Assembly (NCBI GenBank): GCA_019914995.1
Contig: CM034132.1
Coordinates: 3,164,501 to 3,228,500, forward strand
Source: Acanthochlamys bracteata
Lineage: Eukaryota > Streptophyta > Magnoliopsida > Pandanales > Velloziaceae
Length of the DNA stretch: 64,000 nucleotides
Direction: 5' to 3'
Shown piece by piece: positions 11,134-23,173 of this stretch. Each line of letters begins with the position of its first letter. Position 1 is the stretch's first letter. Both the position numbers and the translations under genes were made by a program. The notes beneath the pieces were generated by a model, which made no database searches, had not been told where the DNA came from, and worked only from the letters and a program-made list of their open reading frames with translations.

Positions 11134-11423
11134 AAAAATATATTTCAAATATTTGTAACTAAATTTTGTTAAAAATAAAAAATAAAATTTTTTAAAAAAT
11201 AAAGTAAACATAAAATTTAATATTTATATTTTAATAATATTTTATAGTAATTTAAAAATTAAAAAATATAATTGTATTAGAAAGTGTGCAGATAAAAAAA
11301 TTGAAACTAAAATTTTATATATAAAAATAAAATTCTAAATTTTATGTATAATAAAATATATAAATTATTTAGAATTCAAAATCTAACGAAAAAATATAAA
11401 ATTACATATGTTTGAACTACGCC
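11134..11423. repeat. Degenerate Tourist-like MITE, copy 1
   Basis: About 290 bases, highly AT-rich. It shares the order of landmarks of the better copies at 24465 and 24908: CAAATATTTGTAACTAAATTT at one end; ATTTAATATTTATATTTTAAT, TATAATTGTATTAGAAAGTG and AGAATTCAAAATCTAACG inside; GTTTGAACTACGCC at the other end. Confidence 0.6.
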
Positions 11424-11447
11424 TTAAGTACATTATTCCACTCACAC

Positions 11448-11725
11448 TTAGGGTGCGCGTGGCTTTCTATTTCTCTAATCAAATTTTTTAATTTTTTATT
11501 TTATATTTTTTAATACATATTTTATAAATATTTAAAAAATTTATTTAAAATTTTAAAATAAGATATTTTTATTACATATTTTTATTAATTTTTTAAAAAT
11601 AAAATAATAAATTTTATTTTTTAAAAAAAATAAAATTATTTAAAAATGAAATAATAAATTTTTTTTTTTAAATAAAATTATTTTTTATTTTAAAAAAATT
11701 CTATTTTATAAGTAATTCAAAACGT
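11448..11725. repeat. AT-rich foldback element (family A)
   Basis: Begins near GGTGCGCGTGGCTT and continues as complementary runs of TTTTATTTTATATTTTTTAA and AAAATAAAATTATTTTT that could fold on themselves. Similar segments recur throughout the window (see 13508, 31545, 45040 and 45660). Confidence 0.5.
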
Positions 11726-12072
11726 AATATGAAATCACAAACTCGTGTTGTGATCAATGCAAATAGAAAAGTTTGTTTGTGTCTCTATGCTTTGGGGCTT
11801 ATAATTTCTATTTTTTTACGAGGTAGGAAAAGACAGGGTTTGATTCAAGGCCGGGAGGAGTTGAATTTGTTTGCTAAAGATAATCGAGATACAATTCTTC
11901 CTGAAACATCTTTCGGATATTAGTATATTTTAACATTTAAAGAAACAAAGCAATTCATTCACTGTAATGGATTGGATTGTTGCAGAAAAATGTTCTGCCC
12001 AACTAAATGCATCGGCTTTCATGAGGATTTCTGTTATGTTACCTCTCTAACCAACCAAAGCAAAAAGGACGA

Positions 12073-12180
12073 GTTTTAGGAGACGTTAAGAGCTTTTATA
12101 TTAAAAAAAGTTCTTTTAAATAAAAAATATTTAAAAATTTTCAAAATAAATTTTTTTATTTAAAAATAATTAAAATTATG
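12073..12180. repeat. AT-rich foldback element fragment sharing an end with 31545-31800
   Basis: The end GGAGACGTTAAGAGCTTT is the reverse complement, with one base difference, of the end seen near 31553-31573, followed in both by AT-rich runs. Only about 100 bases remain here. Confidence 0.5.
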
Positions 12181-12189
12181 TATATTATA

Positions 12190-12518
12190 GGGACATTCTA
12201 TTCTTACGAGTACCATAAGCACCGCCATATCTATAATATTTTAAATTTAATTTTTACCGTTGAATATGAAAAATTATTTGATAAACTTTTAGCTCAATCA
12301 AATAACGAATCGATTTCTATCCATTCACTTGATAAAAAATAATATATATATAAAGTTTTTTCTGTCATTTTAATTAAGTGAATAGATGGAATTGGATTCA
12401 TTATCTGAATGAGCTAAATTTTGTTACATGAATTTTAATTAATAATTTTTTATATCTAATGGTGAATATTAAATTTGAACATTGTAAATGTTGCGATGCC
12501 CCGAGTGCTCTTATCCCC
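12190..12518. repeat. Long-arm inverted-repeat (foldback) MITE, copy 1
   Basis: The left arm at about 12240-12335 (TTTTAGCTCAATCAAATAAC, then CTATCCATTCACTTGAT) is mirrored by the right arm at about 12376-12480 (AAGTGAATAGATGGAATTGG, then ATGAGCTAAATTTTG). The arms are about 100 bases with roughly 75-80% identity by eye, around a short AT-rich loop. No coding capacity. Confidence 0.75.
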
Positions 12519-12540
12519 ACTATATATATAGAAGAAAAAT

Positions 12541-12920
12541 AGGGGCATTCTCTTATTAGGAATATTTCCGGACACTCCCTCCTCAGTTAATGATCGAGTG
12601 ACTTTTAATCCAATCTCAACCGTTGGATATAAAAAACTATTACTCAAAATATTTCCATAAAAGTTCAGCTCAATCGGACTACAAATTCAAATCTATTCGA
12701 TCACTTGATCAAAATAATAGAAATAATACAACATATATTTTTTTAATTTTTTTTTACTTTATATCATCTTGATCAAGTGATCGGATAGAGATGAATTCAT
12801 AGTCGGATTGAGTTAAGATTTTATAGGTAAATTTCTAAGTCATAGTTTTTCATATTTAACGATAAAAATTGAATTTGAAAATTACTCCGATCATAAACTG
12901 AAAAAAATGCTTGAAAATGC
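12541..12920. repeat. Long-arm inverted-repeat (foldback) MITE, copy 2
   Basis: The left arm CTCAATCGGACTAC...ATTCGATCACTTGATC (about 12670-12713) is mirrored by GATCAAGTGATCGGATAGAG...GTCGGATTGAG (about 12770-12812). It starts GGGGCATTCTCTTATTAGG, similar to GGGACATTCTATTCTTACG of copy 1, so the two adjacent elements are related. Confidence 0.75.
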
Positions 12921-12944
12921 TTCTAAAAAAAAAGTACTTATATT

Positions 12945-13006
12945 CTTATATATATGTATATATATATATATATTTATATATATATTTATATATATATATA
13001 TTTAGA
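12945..13006. repeat. TA dinucleotide microsatellite
   Basis: An almost unbroken run of TATATA with a few interruptions. Confidence 0.9.
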
Positions 13007-13507
13007 TTATGATAAAAGTTTATATAATTTATAAATATTATAAAAATTTTATTTTAAAATATAAAATACTTTTTTTAAAGAAAAGTATTTAATGAGCTAA
13101 GTCAAACATTTCTTTAATGGTACAACTCTAATGTTATAAAGCATTCCGCGTATAAACCTTTAGAGTTTAACCTTAGTGTTTATATGGGTCAACCTAACAA
13201 GTCCCAAAATGAAAGTCTAATATAAAGGTCAATTTAATAACAAATAAAAATAAATAATAAATAGAGTTGTTCAACATGCGTAAGATCTTAAGTGCAAAAA
13301 GAAGATAACCTCGTGGAAGAAACTATGACGACAAAATCTGTGCGCAGGTCATAGAAAAACCAAAATTTCGTAGTCAATGAAATTGTGTGGAAATGGTTCT
13401 CAAGCAGCTCATGCAAAATGTGGAGAAAAATAATAAGAGGATTAAACAATGGCAGTAGTGTTCTCTACTTCCTCGTTTAATAAATTATTAATCAGACATA
13501 TGGAGAC

Positions 13508-13760
13508 GTTTAGGCTTGGCATTTGGGATTGCGTTTCTTAAACTCTCCATTTCAATTTCTTATTTCATATTTTTTAATATATATTTTATAAATATTTAAA
13601 AATTTATTTAAATTTAAAAAATATAAAAAAATTTTATATAGTAAAATTTTTTTTACATATTTTATTACTTTTAAGAGATTAAAAAAATAAAATATATTTT
13701 TTAAAAAAAAATAAAAAATATTTTTTATTTAAAAAAAACTTTATTTTCTAAGCCACTTCA
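13508..13760. repeat. AT-rich foldback element (family A)
   Basis: Same composition and internal blocks (TTTCATATTTTTTAATATAT, ATTTTATAAATATTTAAAAA) as the element at 11448. Confidence 0.5.
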
Positions 13761-13935
13761 CCATGATTATGAACTAGCACTATCTTGCAGGTTTTTTAAT
13801 CAATCACATTTCCAAGAGTTAGAATTAATATCAAACAAAATCTTGAAAAGAATGCATTCTGTACAGTGAGCATAACAGCTTTTATCCTAATGTAGGAATT
13901 TATCGAATGGCTTATGCAGATTGCAGAATCACATT

Positions 13936-14758
13936 TTAGATGATAATATACGATCCGACCCAAAAATATAATTCAAAATCGATCCATTTAATTAAAATTA
14001 GAGTTATAAAATTTGACCAATTTAAATATATAAATTGTATTAGAATTAAACAAATTTGACTTGATTATTAAATAAATTAATCCGAAATTGACCCACCAAT
14101 CGAATTACTATCTACTGAAAAAATAATATTTAATTTTTCTTTCCATTTATTAAAAATATTAGTAATAAAAATAATCAATAAAAATAATTTTATAATTAAT
14201 CATTATTTTTATATTTTAGTAAAATAGTTTAAAATAAAAATTATAATATCATCGACAGTATTACTATATAGGTATTTTACAGAATGATTTAATTTAGATT
14301 TTGTATAAATATTTTTATCAAAATTTGTTAAATAGTTATATTTATCAAAATTTTTATCAAAGTTATTAATATGTATTTATAATCATAAAATTTCAACTAT
14401 CAAAATATATTTTTAAAAAATAAAAATAATTATTTTGAATATTTTAAACCAATGAAGATACTAAAAAAAATATATTTTGACGGATATTTACTATATCTCG
14501 TCAATAAAAACATCGTTCATTTTTATTACAATTAATATTATAAATTCGCTAAAACTTAAAAATATAAAAATTAATAATTAATAATTTTAATTATTAAATA
14601 GATCGATCCGAATTTGATCCTGATATTAATAGATTGAATTATAGTTGACAATTTTGATCCGTATAAATTCATAAATTGAGTTAGAATTGAACAAATTTGA
14701 TCCGATTATTAAATAGATCAATCCAAAACTAACTTACCAATCCAAATTGCCACCCCTA
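13936..14758. mobile_element. Non-autonomous hAT-like element, about 820 bp, with target-site duplication
   Basis: The right end ...TTGCCACCCCTA is the reverse complement of a typical hAT terminus (TAGGGGTGGCAA). The left end is TTAGATGATAATATACG. Flanks are atcacatt (13928-13935) and atcacact (14759-14766), a 7 of 8 match as expected for hAT 8-bp duplications. Repeated motifs such as GAACAAATTTGA and ATTATTAAATAGATCGATCC occur near both ends. No transposase frame. It is homologous along its length to 23174-23994. Confidence 0.75.
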
Positions 14759-14766
14759 ATCACACT

Positions 14767-17457
14767 CATAATTCATGGTAGTAGAAACGAATGGCCATGA
14801 TTGAAAGTAGATAGCTAAACTTTAATTCTCAGAACCAAAGCACTAACTCTATATTATCTCAGACTTGTAAGCATGAACAGAGACATATATAAAAAATTAT
14901 TCTGGGAATCAGATAAAAAGTGATGGAAAAACAAAATATTATGCCGACCAGCAGTATTCACATACGATCAATATCAATAATATTCTAAGAAAATTCGAGC
15001 AAACACTCATAATTTCACAAATGCCCATTTATGAACTGCTGGGCAATATCTATGCAACTCAAAAGAGATTCCACAGATCCTTCCATACAGACAGAAATAC
15101 ATACATTTCCAAAAAAGTCGTAGCCACAGATGTCATATAATATTTTACGGTTTCTTCATTAGGGATCAGCAATCATAAAAGACTACTTAAGTTCAAAAAA
15201 TTGGAAGTTGCCACTAAACTTCCGTTATCATCAAAGTAATAGTAGATAATTGTCTATTAAACAAAGTCATGACCAGTCAAGCAAGCAGCAAAGATAAGTT
15301 GGACAAGCAAGCGAGTAGTAACTGGGTAGAGTGAACCATACAGGATTCCGCTCTCTGAGGCACAAAAAGATAAGCATATTCTTTGAACTAGAATCCAATT
15401 GGTGATAAGTGGAATCAGATCTGTGCACAATCTTTCTTTGAGAAAACATTAAGCCTGTCAGTGGATAAGTTAAGGTTGTGGAAATCTAGTTCCAGTATAT
15501 TTAATACCATGTTAGTTCATCTTAAAGATGTCATGGGCCCTAACAATCAGGTAGTACCAGATAGAAGATACTCAGAGCATGTAGCAATAAGCAACATGTA
15601 AGACTGAGTGCAACTGCTACTGATAATGGACTCGAATACACAGTATCATTGAAATCCATACAATCAGTATAACAAGCAGCAATCTTTTGTCAGATCAGCA
15701 AAGGAGTTTGGGGATGGAATTAGTAATGTTAATTCTTGATTTGCGCATAATAATTTTCATCTTCTCAAAAAAAAAAAAAAAAGATGTTGCACTTAGTCAA
15801 GCGCAGTGCATTAAGGAAAACTAGTGGTTACAGAATACCGACTGTTTACTATTGAAAATTCATAGTAGTATTACATGGTTGAACGATTTGATATATATCT
15901 TGAACTTAACTACAACCTTGTTCCTGATTGGCTAGTTCAGCTTGGTTATTTTCTCCAATATGGCCTTTCCAACTTTAAACAAAGATTAAAAAGTGAAAGC
16001 CTTGGCAGGATGGCAATGACATCAAGCATCAAAATCAAAACACGGCAATATATAAAAGTTTGGTAGGCCATGCCTGACTAGGATCAGTACCATCTAGGAT
16101 GCATCTTATTGATGACTGAGGGTGACATCAACTTACTAAGGGCATAAAAAATACTTTATTTTTGACAAAGGTATTACAGAAAAATTTCCACATTGTTGTA
16201 TAAAAGGAAAAAGGTATCATGTTCATATAATAAGTTACTTTATGCATTAATGACATTGAATTGCAAGTCACCCAAAATAAGCTACATGGACAAGTCTAGA
16301 CAGCTATAGAAAGATAACAAATAAGAAAAGCAATTTGTTAATTACTCTTGTGCATGATACTTGACTGAATTAAAATACCACAAGATTCCTTGTATTTAAA
16401 TTTCTCAATTTCCTTTCACCTTTTTGTTCTCCCCTGATTCCTCTCCCACTTCTGTAAAGGAGATATTGTTCGACAAAAGATCAATTGGTAATACTATCTA
16501 CTAAGTGTCACAAGAAAAGTACAAAAGGAGTTTATCAAGTTCAAGCTTTCCAACCTGGCACCTTCCACCCTCTACTCTAACAAAAGAGAATGTGACTAAA
16601 GACATGAAGATTTTAGCTTTTAAGCACAACTTATTACTTTCAATATATTCATCTTAAAGCACATTATAACAACATTTCCCTAATACATAGCTTTCTACTT
16701 CATTGTAAGACCATCTAAGCATATCAATGTACAAATGCTTCGTAAGATCCGCACAAATTGCTATCAAAAGACAGGAACACTCCTAATTTGGAATACGATC
16801 GTGCCCTCTCAGTGTTGTTACCATCAAGGGTCTAACTTGTGGCTTGTAATGCCAATGGCAGATCGTATAACAGACATTTATGGTTCCACTGCAAATCATT
16901 CAGGTACCAGCTAAAAGGATTTGAGGTATAACATCCAGGGTGTTTTTGGATGCCCAAAACCTTTTTTTAAAGAAAGTCCAACATTGTAGTTTTCGTATGG
17001 CCTGTCGCGTGTTACAGTGTTAGCCTAGAGGTCCCTTGTTCCATCTACCTCCTGAGACTTAAACTATGTTAAGGTTGAACTTCAAGCCACTAGTAATACA
17101 TGCATATCCACACACCTGCTCTATATCCATGCTGAATACAGATATATTGTTACATAATAGAAAACAAAGACCACCAACTACAGAAACATGGTCATTCTCA
17201 CAGCAATATGACTCACACTTGTTCAAATATCTTTCACTTACGAGTTTGAGATTCATAAAATTCTGGTACACAACCTTACTAGGTCTGCAAAGAGAACAAA
17301 AAACTTAACAACTCTTCCAAAAAAAAAAAAAAAATGGAAACAGAAAGGGAGTGGAAGCAATTTTAAAAACTTTCAAGATTTGAAGAAGTGTTTATCGTCC
17401 CCAGTAAAAAGATTCACAAAGTGATCAGGTGCTTCAAAACATGCATTCTTGGATATC
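14767..17457. other. Intergenic sequence without recognised genes
   Basis: Less AT-extreme than the repeat blocks around it, but no frame shows conserved protein. Poly-A runs lie at about 15767-15781 and 17319-17333. Part of the high end is probably the 3' UTR of the RPL21 gene. A degraded gene or a noncoding transcript is possible; nothing can be named. Confidence 0.4.
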
Positions 17458-19663
17458 CTATACAGGGAGGGTTTCAGCAGGGAAGTCTTCATAACCGGTG
17501 ATGCCTGTGATCCTAATCCGTGTGTTTGGCTGGAAAAGTCACCTCAAAATGTTATTAACTTGTAAGTTCTTGACAAATAAATCAATGTACCAACAACCTA
17601 TGCGAAATTGTTGTCTTTTGGTCTAAGAACCTCTACAATGAAAACAATGGCTCTTTCCATGAGTCTCCAGATGGTCTCTTACCCATATGTAAGGTTGGTT
17701 TTTATAAACTAGGTTGGTTTATATGCGTGTGACATCTAACCATTACTAACAAGTGGAGAGTCTCCTGAAGGAGCCTTCCCAAGGTATCACAAAGTATACC
17801 TGTCGATGACCAATGGTCCTTCTGTACTTCTTCTTCTTCTTGTACTTGAAAACTATTACTTTTTTGTTGAGGCCCTGCATGAAAAGCAGAGGATAGAGAA
17901 CAAGATAAGCATAGTCATTGCAAATCAGATATTTTCAGGTTGGTGGCTACCTGCTCCTCCACCACTGCGTGAACAGCTGCATTGGTCACAACTGGTTGAC
18001 CAATGTATGTCTTCGTTCTAGTCCCAACAAGCAACACTTTGTTCAAGATTATCTGCAGGAAAACATATAACCATACACATAAACAACTTGTAGAGAGTAG
18101 GTGGATAACTTTAAGGAATTTAGTTGAATAGCAGGATGATGAATATGAACTCATAACTTAATGGCCTTCAAAGAAAGATTATCCCTAATATTGATTAGAG
18201 CAAGAAATCGTAGGATACACATTATTTGCAACTCAAAGGGTTTAGCAGAACTTATTATACTAAACTTCCTGGAATATATATGGGCACCTGATTTAGAAAA
18301 GACAGTAAAAAGATTGAGATATTACACAGACACAATACAAGAAACGGTAATAAGCAGCTGCAGTAAGGCTTATTCAACCTTTACTTTTGTATAAACCCTG
18401 TATACAATAAAATTATCCTAGATGTACTCACAAGCTTTCTAGTAATTGGGGATACAAGCGTGTAGGGATTGTTCATTGGCATCAACAAAGAGTTATTTCT
18501 TATTCTCATGCTGAATTGACTTACAACCAAGATTGCACCTCACTAAAGAGTGGTGGCAAATTCATGCTCTTACCTGAGAATAATCATATATGAAACATCA
18601 GAAAAACAGAAGTTTCCCAATTATTAGAAAAGAAACTTGAACAATGGCACATTCGCATCCTTGATGCTAGAACACAGTTCTATACTTGAGCACTATGAAA
18701 GTAACATGTTAGCTGTTATTACGGAGAGCAAGCATCCCTTATTGATATCAACAAAATCAATAAGCACAGGAGGTGGGGTTTTTTTGAAGTTAGTGCCCAA
18801 GTTGCACGCGTTAATATACATCGCAAAGGTACCTATATTGAATTTCATATTCAACCAACTAAACAAGTAGAATAAATGTTTATGAAAAGTTGTATATAAC
18901 CATTGATCTAACCTGGTAACTGTGGAGTATATATATAGACCTGTAATGAAGTGTCAAACCTTATCATTCACATTGGCGTCTTTCAATCTCTGCGTGTAAA
19001 TGAACCTTCCTGGGAAGACAATGTACTGTTGCGACCCAACCTAACAATCCATACCCAACATTCAGAACATCCATAAAGGCAGGAAAAGCCAAAGTTTTGA
19101 CATAGGAACGGAAACGGATCCATAGAATTTATCGAAACAACTTCGACCCAAAAAACGTGATTAACTACAGACATTTCTCAGAAGAGTAAAATTTCACAAT
19201 GGCAAACCCAAATCAATTCCAATCAATAAGTGCATTTCCGAAGAAAACCCAAATAAATTTCAATGCATAAGTTCATAATTCTTCAGTAACTCAAAAAGAT
19301 AGAATCTATTCTTCCACACACCATAACAACAGCAAAAACTTGTTCACCCTTGGGACCATTCTCAGCGAACGAAGCGGCAATCTGTGCTTCAACAGGTTCC
19401 GGCATCTCTTCAACATCCTCCGTTGAAGCTTCACTTTCCATAGCTTTAGAAGCAGCACCAGCAACAGTAGCCGCAGAAAGTTTCCATTTTTGTTGAGTCA
19501 AGAATGGAAAAGAAGAAGAAGAAAATTTCAGGGAAGCAAGAGAGAGGAATCGAGAAGAAGAAGAAGAAGAAGAAGCGGAGAAGGAGCGACTAGTTGAAGG
19601 AGAGGTTGCAAGTTTAGGAACTGTGACGAAGGTGGCGGGAGCGCTACAGAGACAGCAAGCCAT
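17458..19663 (-). CDS. RPL21: Plastid 50S ribosomal protein L21
   Basis: Complete five-exon gene (joined 19322-19663, 18960-19040, 17951-18052, 17800-17874, 17458-17529), 223 residues, every border GT-AG and the frame continuous. The first exon encodes a Ser-rich, acid-poor chloroplast transit peptide (MACCLCSAPATFVTVPKLAT onwards, with a poly-Ser run from a TCT/TCC repeat). It is followed by an acidic linker and then the L21p domain: QQYIVFPGRFIYTQRLKDAN, ILNKVLLVGTRTKTYIGQPV, a lysine-rich FKYKKKKKYRRTIGHRQ and TRIRITGITGYED at the end. L21 binds 23S rRNA in the large subunit of the chloroplast ribosome. The start is the only ATG that opens a transit peptide. Nuclear-encoded plastid location is strongly supported. 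Confidence 0.95.
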
Positions 19664-20472
19664 TGCTTGCTGCTGCTCGCTTGTTTGTTGATAATATTGG
19701 AATCTCGAGTATTTCCGAAGAACAGATTCATAGAAGAATGAAAAGGAAGTGGCCTAGTGAACTGGGCTACCAACCCATCACAGCTGACGGCCCATAGTAG
19801 CCCATAGGCTTGATTTGGCCCACTGTTAAGACCAAACATGTGCTGGGGCCTGGGCTGGTTGGTGCATGGATAGAGCCGTTGAAATCTTTTGACTTCAAGA
19901 TTTTTTTCGTAAGATAATTAAGAAATGTGTTTGATCGTATCTTAATTTACAGATCAGAGCTTCTAATTATAGTCTTCAACTTAAAAATAAATATATTTGA
20001 TAATTTTCTTATTATAAACTCTAGCAGTTATGTATAAAACTATTAAAATTAGATCTGTACATCTAAATTTTAATATACTTTTGGTAGCTCTACAAATTAT
20101 GAGATCTTTAACATCTACAATTTTTTGCAAGCGAAAAGTAAAATTTCTATTCTTATTTGATAGAGCTATTTCTTTATTTACACGTTCTTTCTTTGAGCAA
20201 CCAACACTATTTTTCAGATAGCAATAAAATACAAATTTTGTAGTTAATTAGAATCAATAGAAGCATACTGAAGAAAATATCTTATTAAAGTTTCAGATAT
20301 AACAGAAAACATATGTTGGATCAAAGGCTTCAAAAATTACTTCAAATCTTAAGAATCAGTTGGAAGGAAACAACAATTATGGATATAGAGAAGAAAGAAG
20401 TAAATAATAGACTGGACTCCAAAAACACCAACAAAAGAATGCCCACAAGACATGCAAGCATTAGTATCATAG
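19664..20472. other. RPL21 upstream region and dirigent 3' flank
   Basis: The first part should hold the RPL21 promoter and leader (minus strand). The remainder has no coding signal; short frames on + at 20030-20495 have no recognisable content. Confidence 0.4.
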
Positions 20473-21036
20473 CTAGTAACACTCATAAAGCTTGATATCA
20501 ACTCTAAGCCTGAAGTAAACATCCCCTTCAAAAGCATCAGTACAGATCGTAGCAACACCACGAGCCATGAAGAAATCTCCGGTGCCGCCAACGACAGAAA
20601 CATCCCGGATCTTCTCCATCAACGGATCAGCACCAGCAAACGTGATCGTACCGTGCCCGTGCTCAGTCGAGTTTAACGCGAAAGTAAACCCTAGCCATGC
20701 TGTAAACACGTCTTTCCTGTCGTAGAGATAAACTCCATGCGCATGGCCTACCGGAGGGGAATGCAAGTTGTTATCGGTAGTAATCGGGTCGTAGAAAACC
20801 ACGACGTCACCGAAATGGTTCTGTCCGGTGAGAATCGTTCTGTTTCCCCATTCTGGAGTTGCCACGATTGCTGACGTTGCGTTGTTAGCGTTTTCGCCGT
20901 TGTATAATATGTCGTGGAAGTAGAGAATCATTTCCTTGCATGGTTTCCCGTACCTTGCAGCCGAGCACGTTGACAAAACCAGAACCGTGAAGTAGAAGAA
21001 GAAGAAAAAATACAAAGATTTGCTTGTAACTTGCAT
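20473..21036 (-). CDS. Dirigent protein
   Basis: Single-exon gene, 187 residues, the usual size for the family. A hydrophobic signal peptide (residues about 1-26, rich in Phe and Leu, ending near CSAARYG) sends it to the apoplast. The mature part is the dirigent beta-barrel: [96 protein letters not shown] and [15 protein letters not shown]. There are several N-glycosylation sequons (NAT, NRT, NST). Dirigent proteins impose stereochemistry on phenoxy-radical coupling, for example in lignan formation, and related ones act in lignin or Casparian strip formation. The subclass and coupling product cannot be told from sequence here. A TATA tract lies about 65-75 bases upstream. Confidence 0.95.
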   Translation of the reverse strand: MQVTSKSLYFFFFFYFTVLVLSTCSAARYGKPCKEMILYFHDILYNGENANNATSAIVATPEWGNRTILTGQNHFGDVVVFYDPITTDNNLHSPPVGHAHGVYLYDRKDVFTAWLGFTFALNSTEHGHGTITFAGADPLMEKIRDVSVVGGTGDFFMARGVATICTDAFEGDVYFRLRVDIKLYECY

Positions 21037-21098
21037 GATGAATATATAGACAAGAAGATGGTAATCTGCTACTGCATTTTAAATTGTGAAGTTGTTGT

Positions 21099-21114
21099 AC
21101 ATATATATATATAG
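21099..21114 (-). promoter_or_regulatory. TATA tract of the dirigent gene
   Basis: A TATATATATATAT run about 65-75 bases before the start codon on the minus strand, at a position consistent with a TATA box and a leader of about 30-40 bases. It could also be a simple microsatellite. Confidence 0.5.
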
Positions 21115-21149
21115 TGAGAGGAAGAGAAGAAGAGGAGATTATGGATCGT

Positions 21150-22018
21150 TTGAAAATTTTAAAGTAAAGTATTTTTTTAAAAGTAGTTTATTGAATTTCT
21201 TATGAAAAATAAAATTTTCTTTTTTAAATTTTAAAATAATAAAAATTATATACATATATATAAATTTATGACATATAATTTACTTACAATTACGAAATCT
21301 TTTTTTTTTTTGTTAATTTTATAATACTTTTATAGAAGATTTTTTGATAGACGAAAAATTAAAATCGATATGAGAAAACACTTAAAGAAGCACTTTCAAG
21401 TAGGCACATCGACGGAAAAATAAATTTGGCACTCTATTTTATTTTATTTTAAATCAAATTTTATTTTCAATAAATTTTTGCGGTATCTTAAAAACTATTT
21501 TTTAAAGATTAAAAGTACAAATAAATTATATAATATATATAATATTTTAAAAACTGATATTTTAGCCACTTCCAAACGACCACAAACTCATCTACAATTC
21601 TCTTTTTAATTTAGGCATCATTCAACAGTACTTTTTAATAATTTTTTATTTTATATTTTTAATAAAGTTTTTACAGTAAAGTTTATTTCTACAAAATTTT
21701 AAAATATTTTTTTATTTAAAAAATTTTATTTTATAAATACTACTAAATATTTTCTTACCTACTAATTAAGGAGCCACATGTGGGCTTGAATTTGATCCTA
21801 TGATCCTCCGCAGATGAAGTGGGCGTGCAATGAGTAGTGATGTGAAGTTGGAAAGAAAGGGTTCGCTTGACTTGGAAGGAATAAATTTGGAAGTCATATA
21901 TGAGCTGATGAGGAAAGGTAAGTTGAGAGAAAGAAAGAGATGCATGGTTACTTACAGAAAGTGTATTATAATCTTTTTCGTGGAGGCCACTTAGCTTTGT
22001 CTGCTAGCAACATAGCTA
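21150..22018. repeat. AT-rich spacer with foldback-type fragments
   Basis: Two AT-rich blocks (about 21150-21570 and 21600-21745) resemble family A foldback sequences, followed by about 270 bases of mixed sequence with no gene. Confidence 0.4.
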
Positions 22019-22026
22019 GCTACCAG

Positions 22027-22446
22027 TAGTGTCGAAAATATGGCCGGACTTGGTCCGGCCCATAGCTTAGTCAAATAGTTCGGATCAACATCCGTACGAG
22101 TTATGAATAGTGATTAAATTTGGCCGGTCCGGTTCAATCCGTCAAGTAATATAGGATCGATTTAATCGGCCCTCGCTGCCCGATTACTGAATATATTAAT
22201 CGATCAACATTGATCAGTTACTATTGAGCATTTTTTTAGTCAAAGTTGACCGTTGGTTTAATCAATATAGTATAAAAAAAATTAAATTTAATATTTTTTT
22301 TTATTTATTATATTAAAAAAAATTTTAAAAATAAGAAAATTGAGATAGGCAAACGAATAGAATCAGATCAAAATATTTTCGACTGAGCCGGATCAGTCTA
22401 ACTGAATTTATTCATTTGGTCAAGTTCGCCTATTTTTGCATCTCTA
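22027..22446. mobile_element. Short hAT-like MITE, about 420 bp
   Basis: Left end TAGTGTCGAAAATATGG and right end reading (reverse complement) TAGAGATGCAAAAATAGGCG form imperfect terminal repeats. Flanks gctaccag (22019-22026) and gctatcac (22447-22454) match at 6 of 8 positions, consistent with an old 8-bp duplication. No coding capacity. Confidence 0.6.
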
Positions 22447-22477
22447 GCTATCACTAGCTAGCATTTCACACTTAAAA

Positions 22478-22733
22478 GGGCATATTTTAATTGTAACCAA
22501 CTACACTTTATCTTTTTAAATTGATTTCTATTATTTCATGTGTTTCAATTATTCTACCAGATGTTATTTCTACTTCCATATAAAATTATACTTCTATATC
22601 AAAATTTAACTTCAACTTTTTTACTTTACGTATTTTAATTACCATTCAAAATTTTATTATTTTTTTTTACCAAACTTTACTTTTATGAAACACATTTTCA
22701 CAACACTCAACTTTATATAATTAAAACGCGTCC
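22478..22733. repeat. Tourist-like MITE, copy 2
   Basis: Starts GGGCATATTTTAATTGTAAC and ends ATTAAAACGCGTCC. The end GCGTCC plus TAA is identical to the right end of the copy at 24908. The interior is diverged. Confidence 0.6.
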
Positions 22734-23173
22734 TAAGAAGCAGAATTAAAAATCTATTCTCTCCGAATACTTTTATTTTCTTGACCAAAACTATATATGT
22801 TCACTTTTAAATTCATTTCTCAAATATAAAAATGCATTCAAATACAAAATCATAATTTACTTTTCCAAAATTTATTTTTCAAAATATTATTTTTTAAAAA
22901 CTCGGTGAAACAAACCCTGACCTTTACGGGGACGTTGTTTTGCTGTCGCTAATAAGAGTGAGTACCCTACAATTACATGACCAAAAGCTTAAACTTAGGA
23001 ATGAAGATGTGTAGAGTGTACGTGCTGATGAGTGGTTGTTAGCTGTAGTGCACGTTCTTCTACAGCATGATCCATCCTAGCAAAAGAAAGCTTCAACTTC
23101 ATCAGAAGTTAGCATCCTCACCATATCATTCATATACATGGATGACAGCAGTATGTATAAGGCCTGCTGCTGT

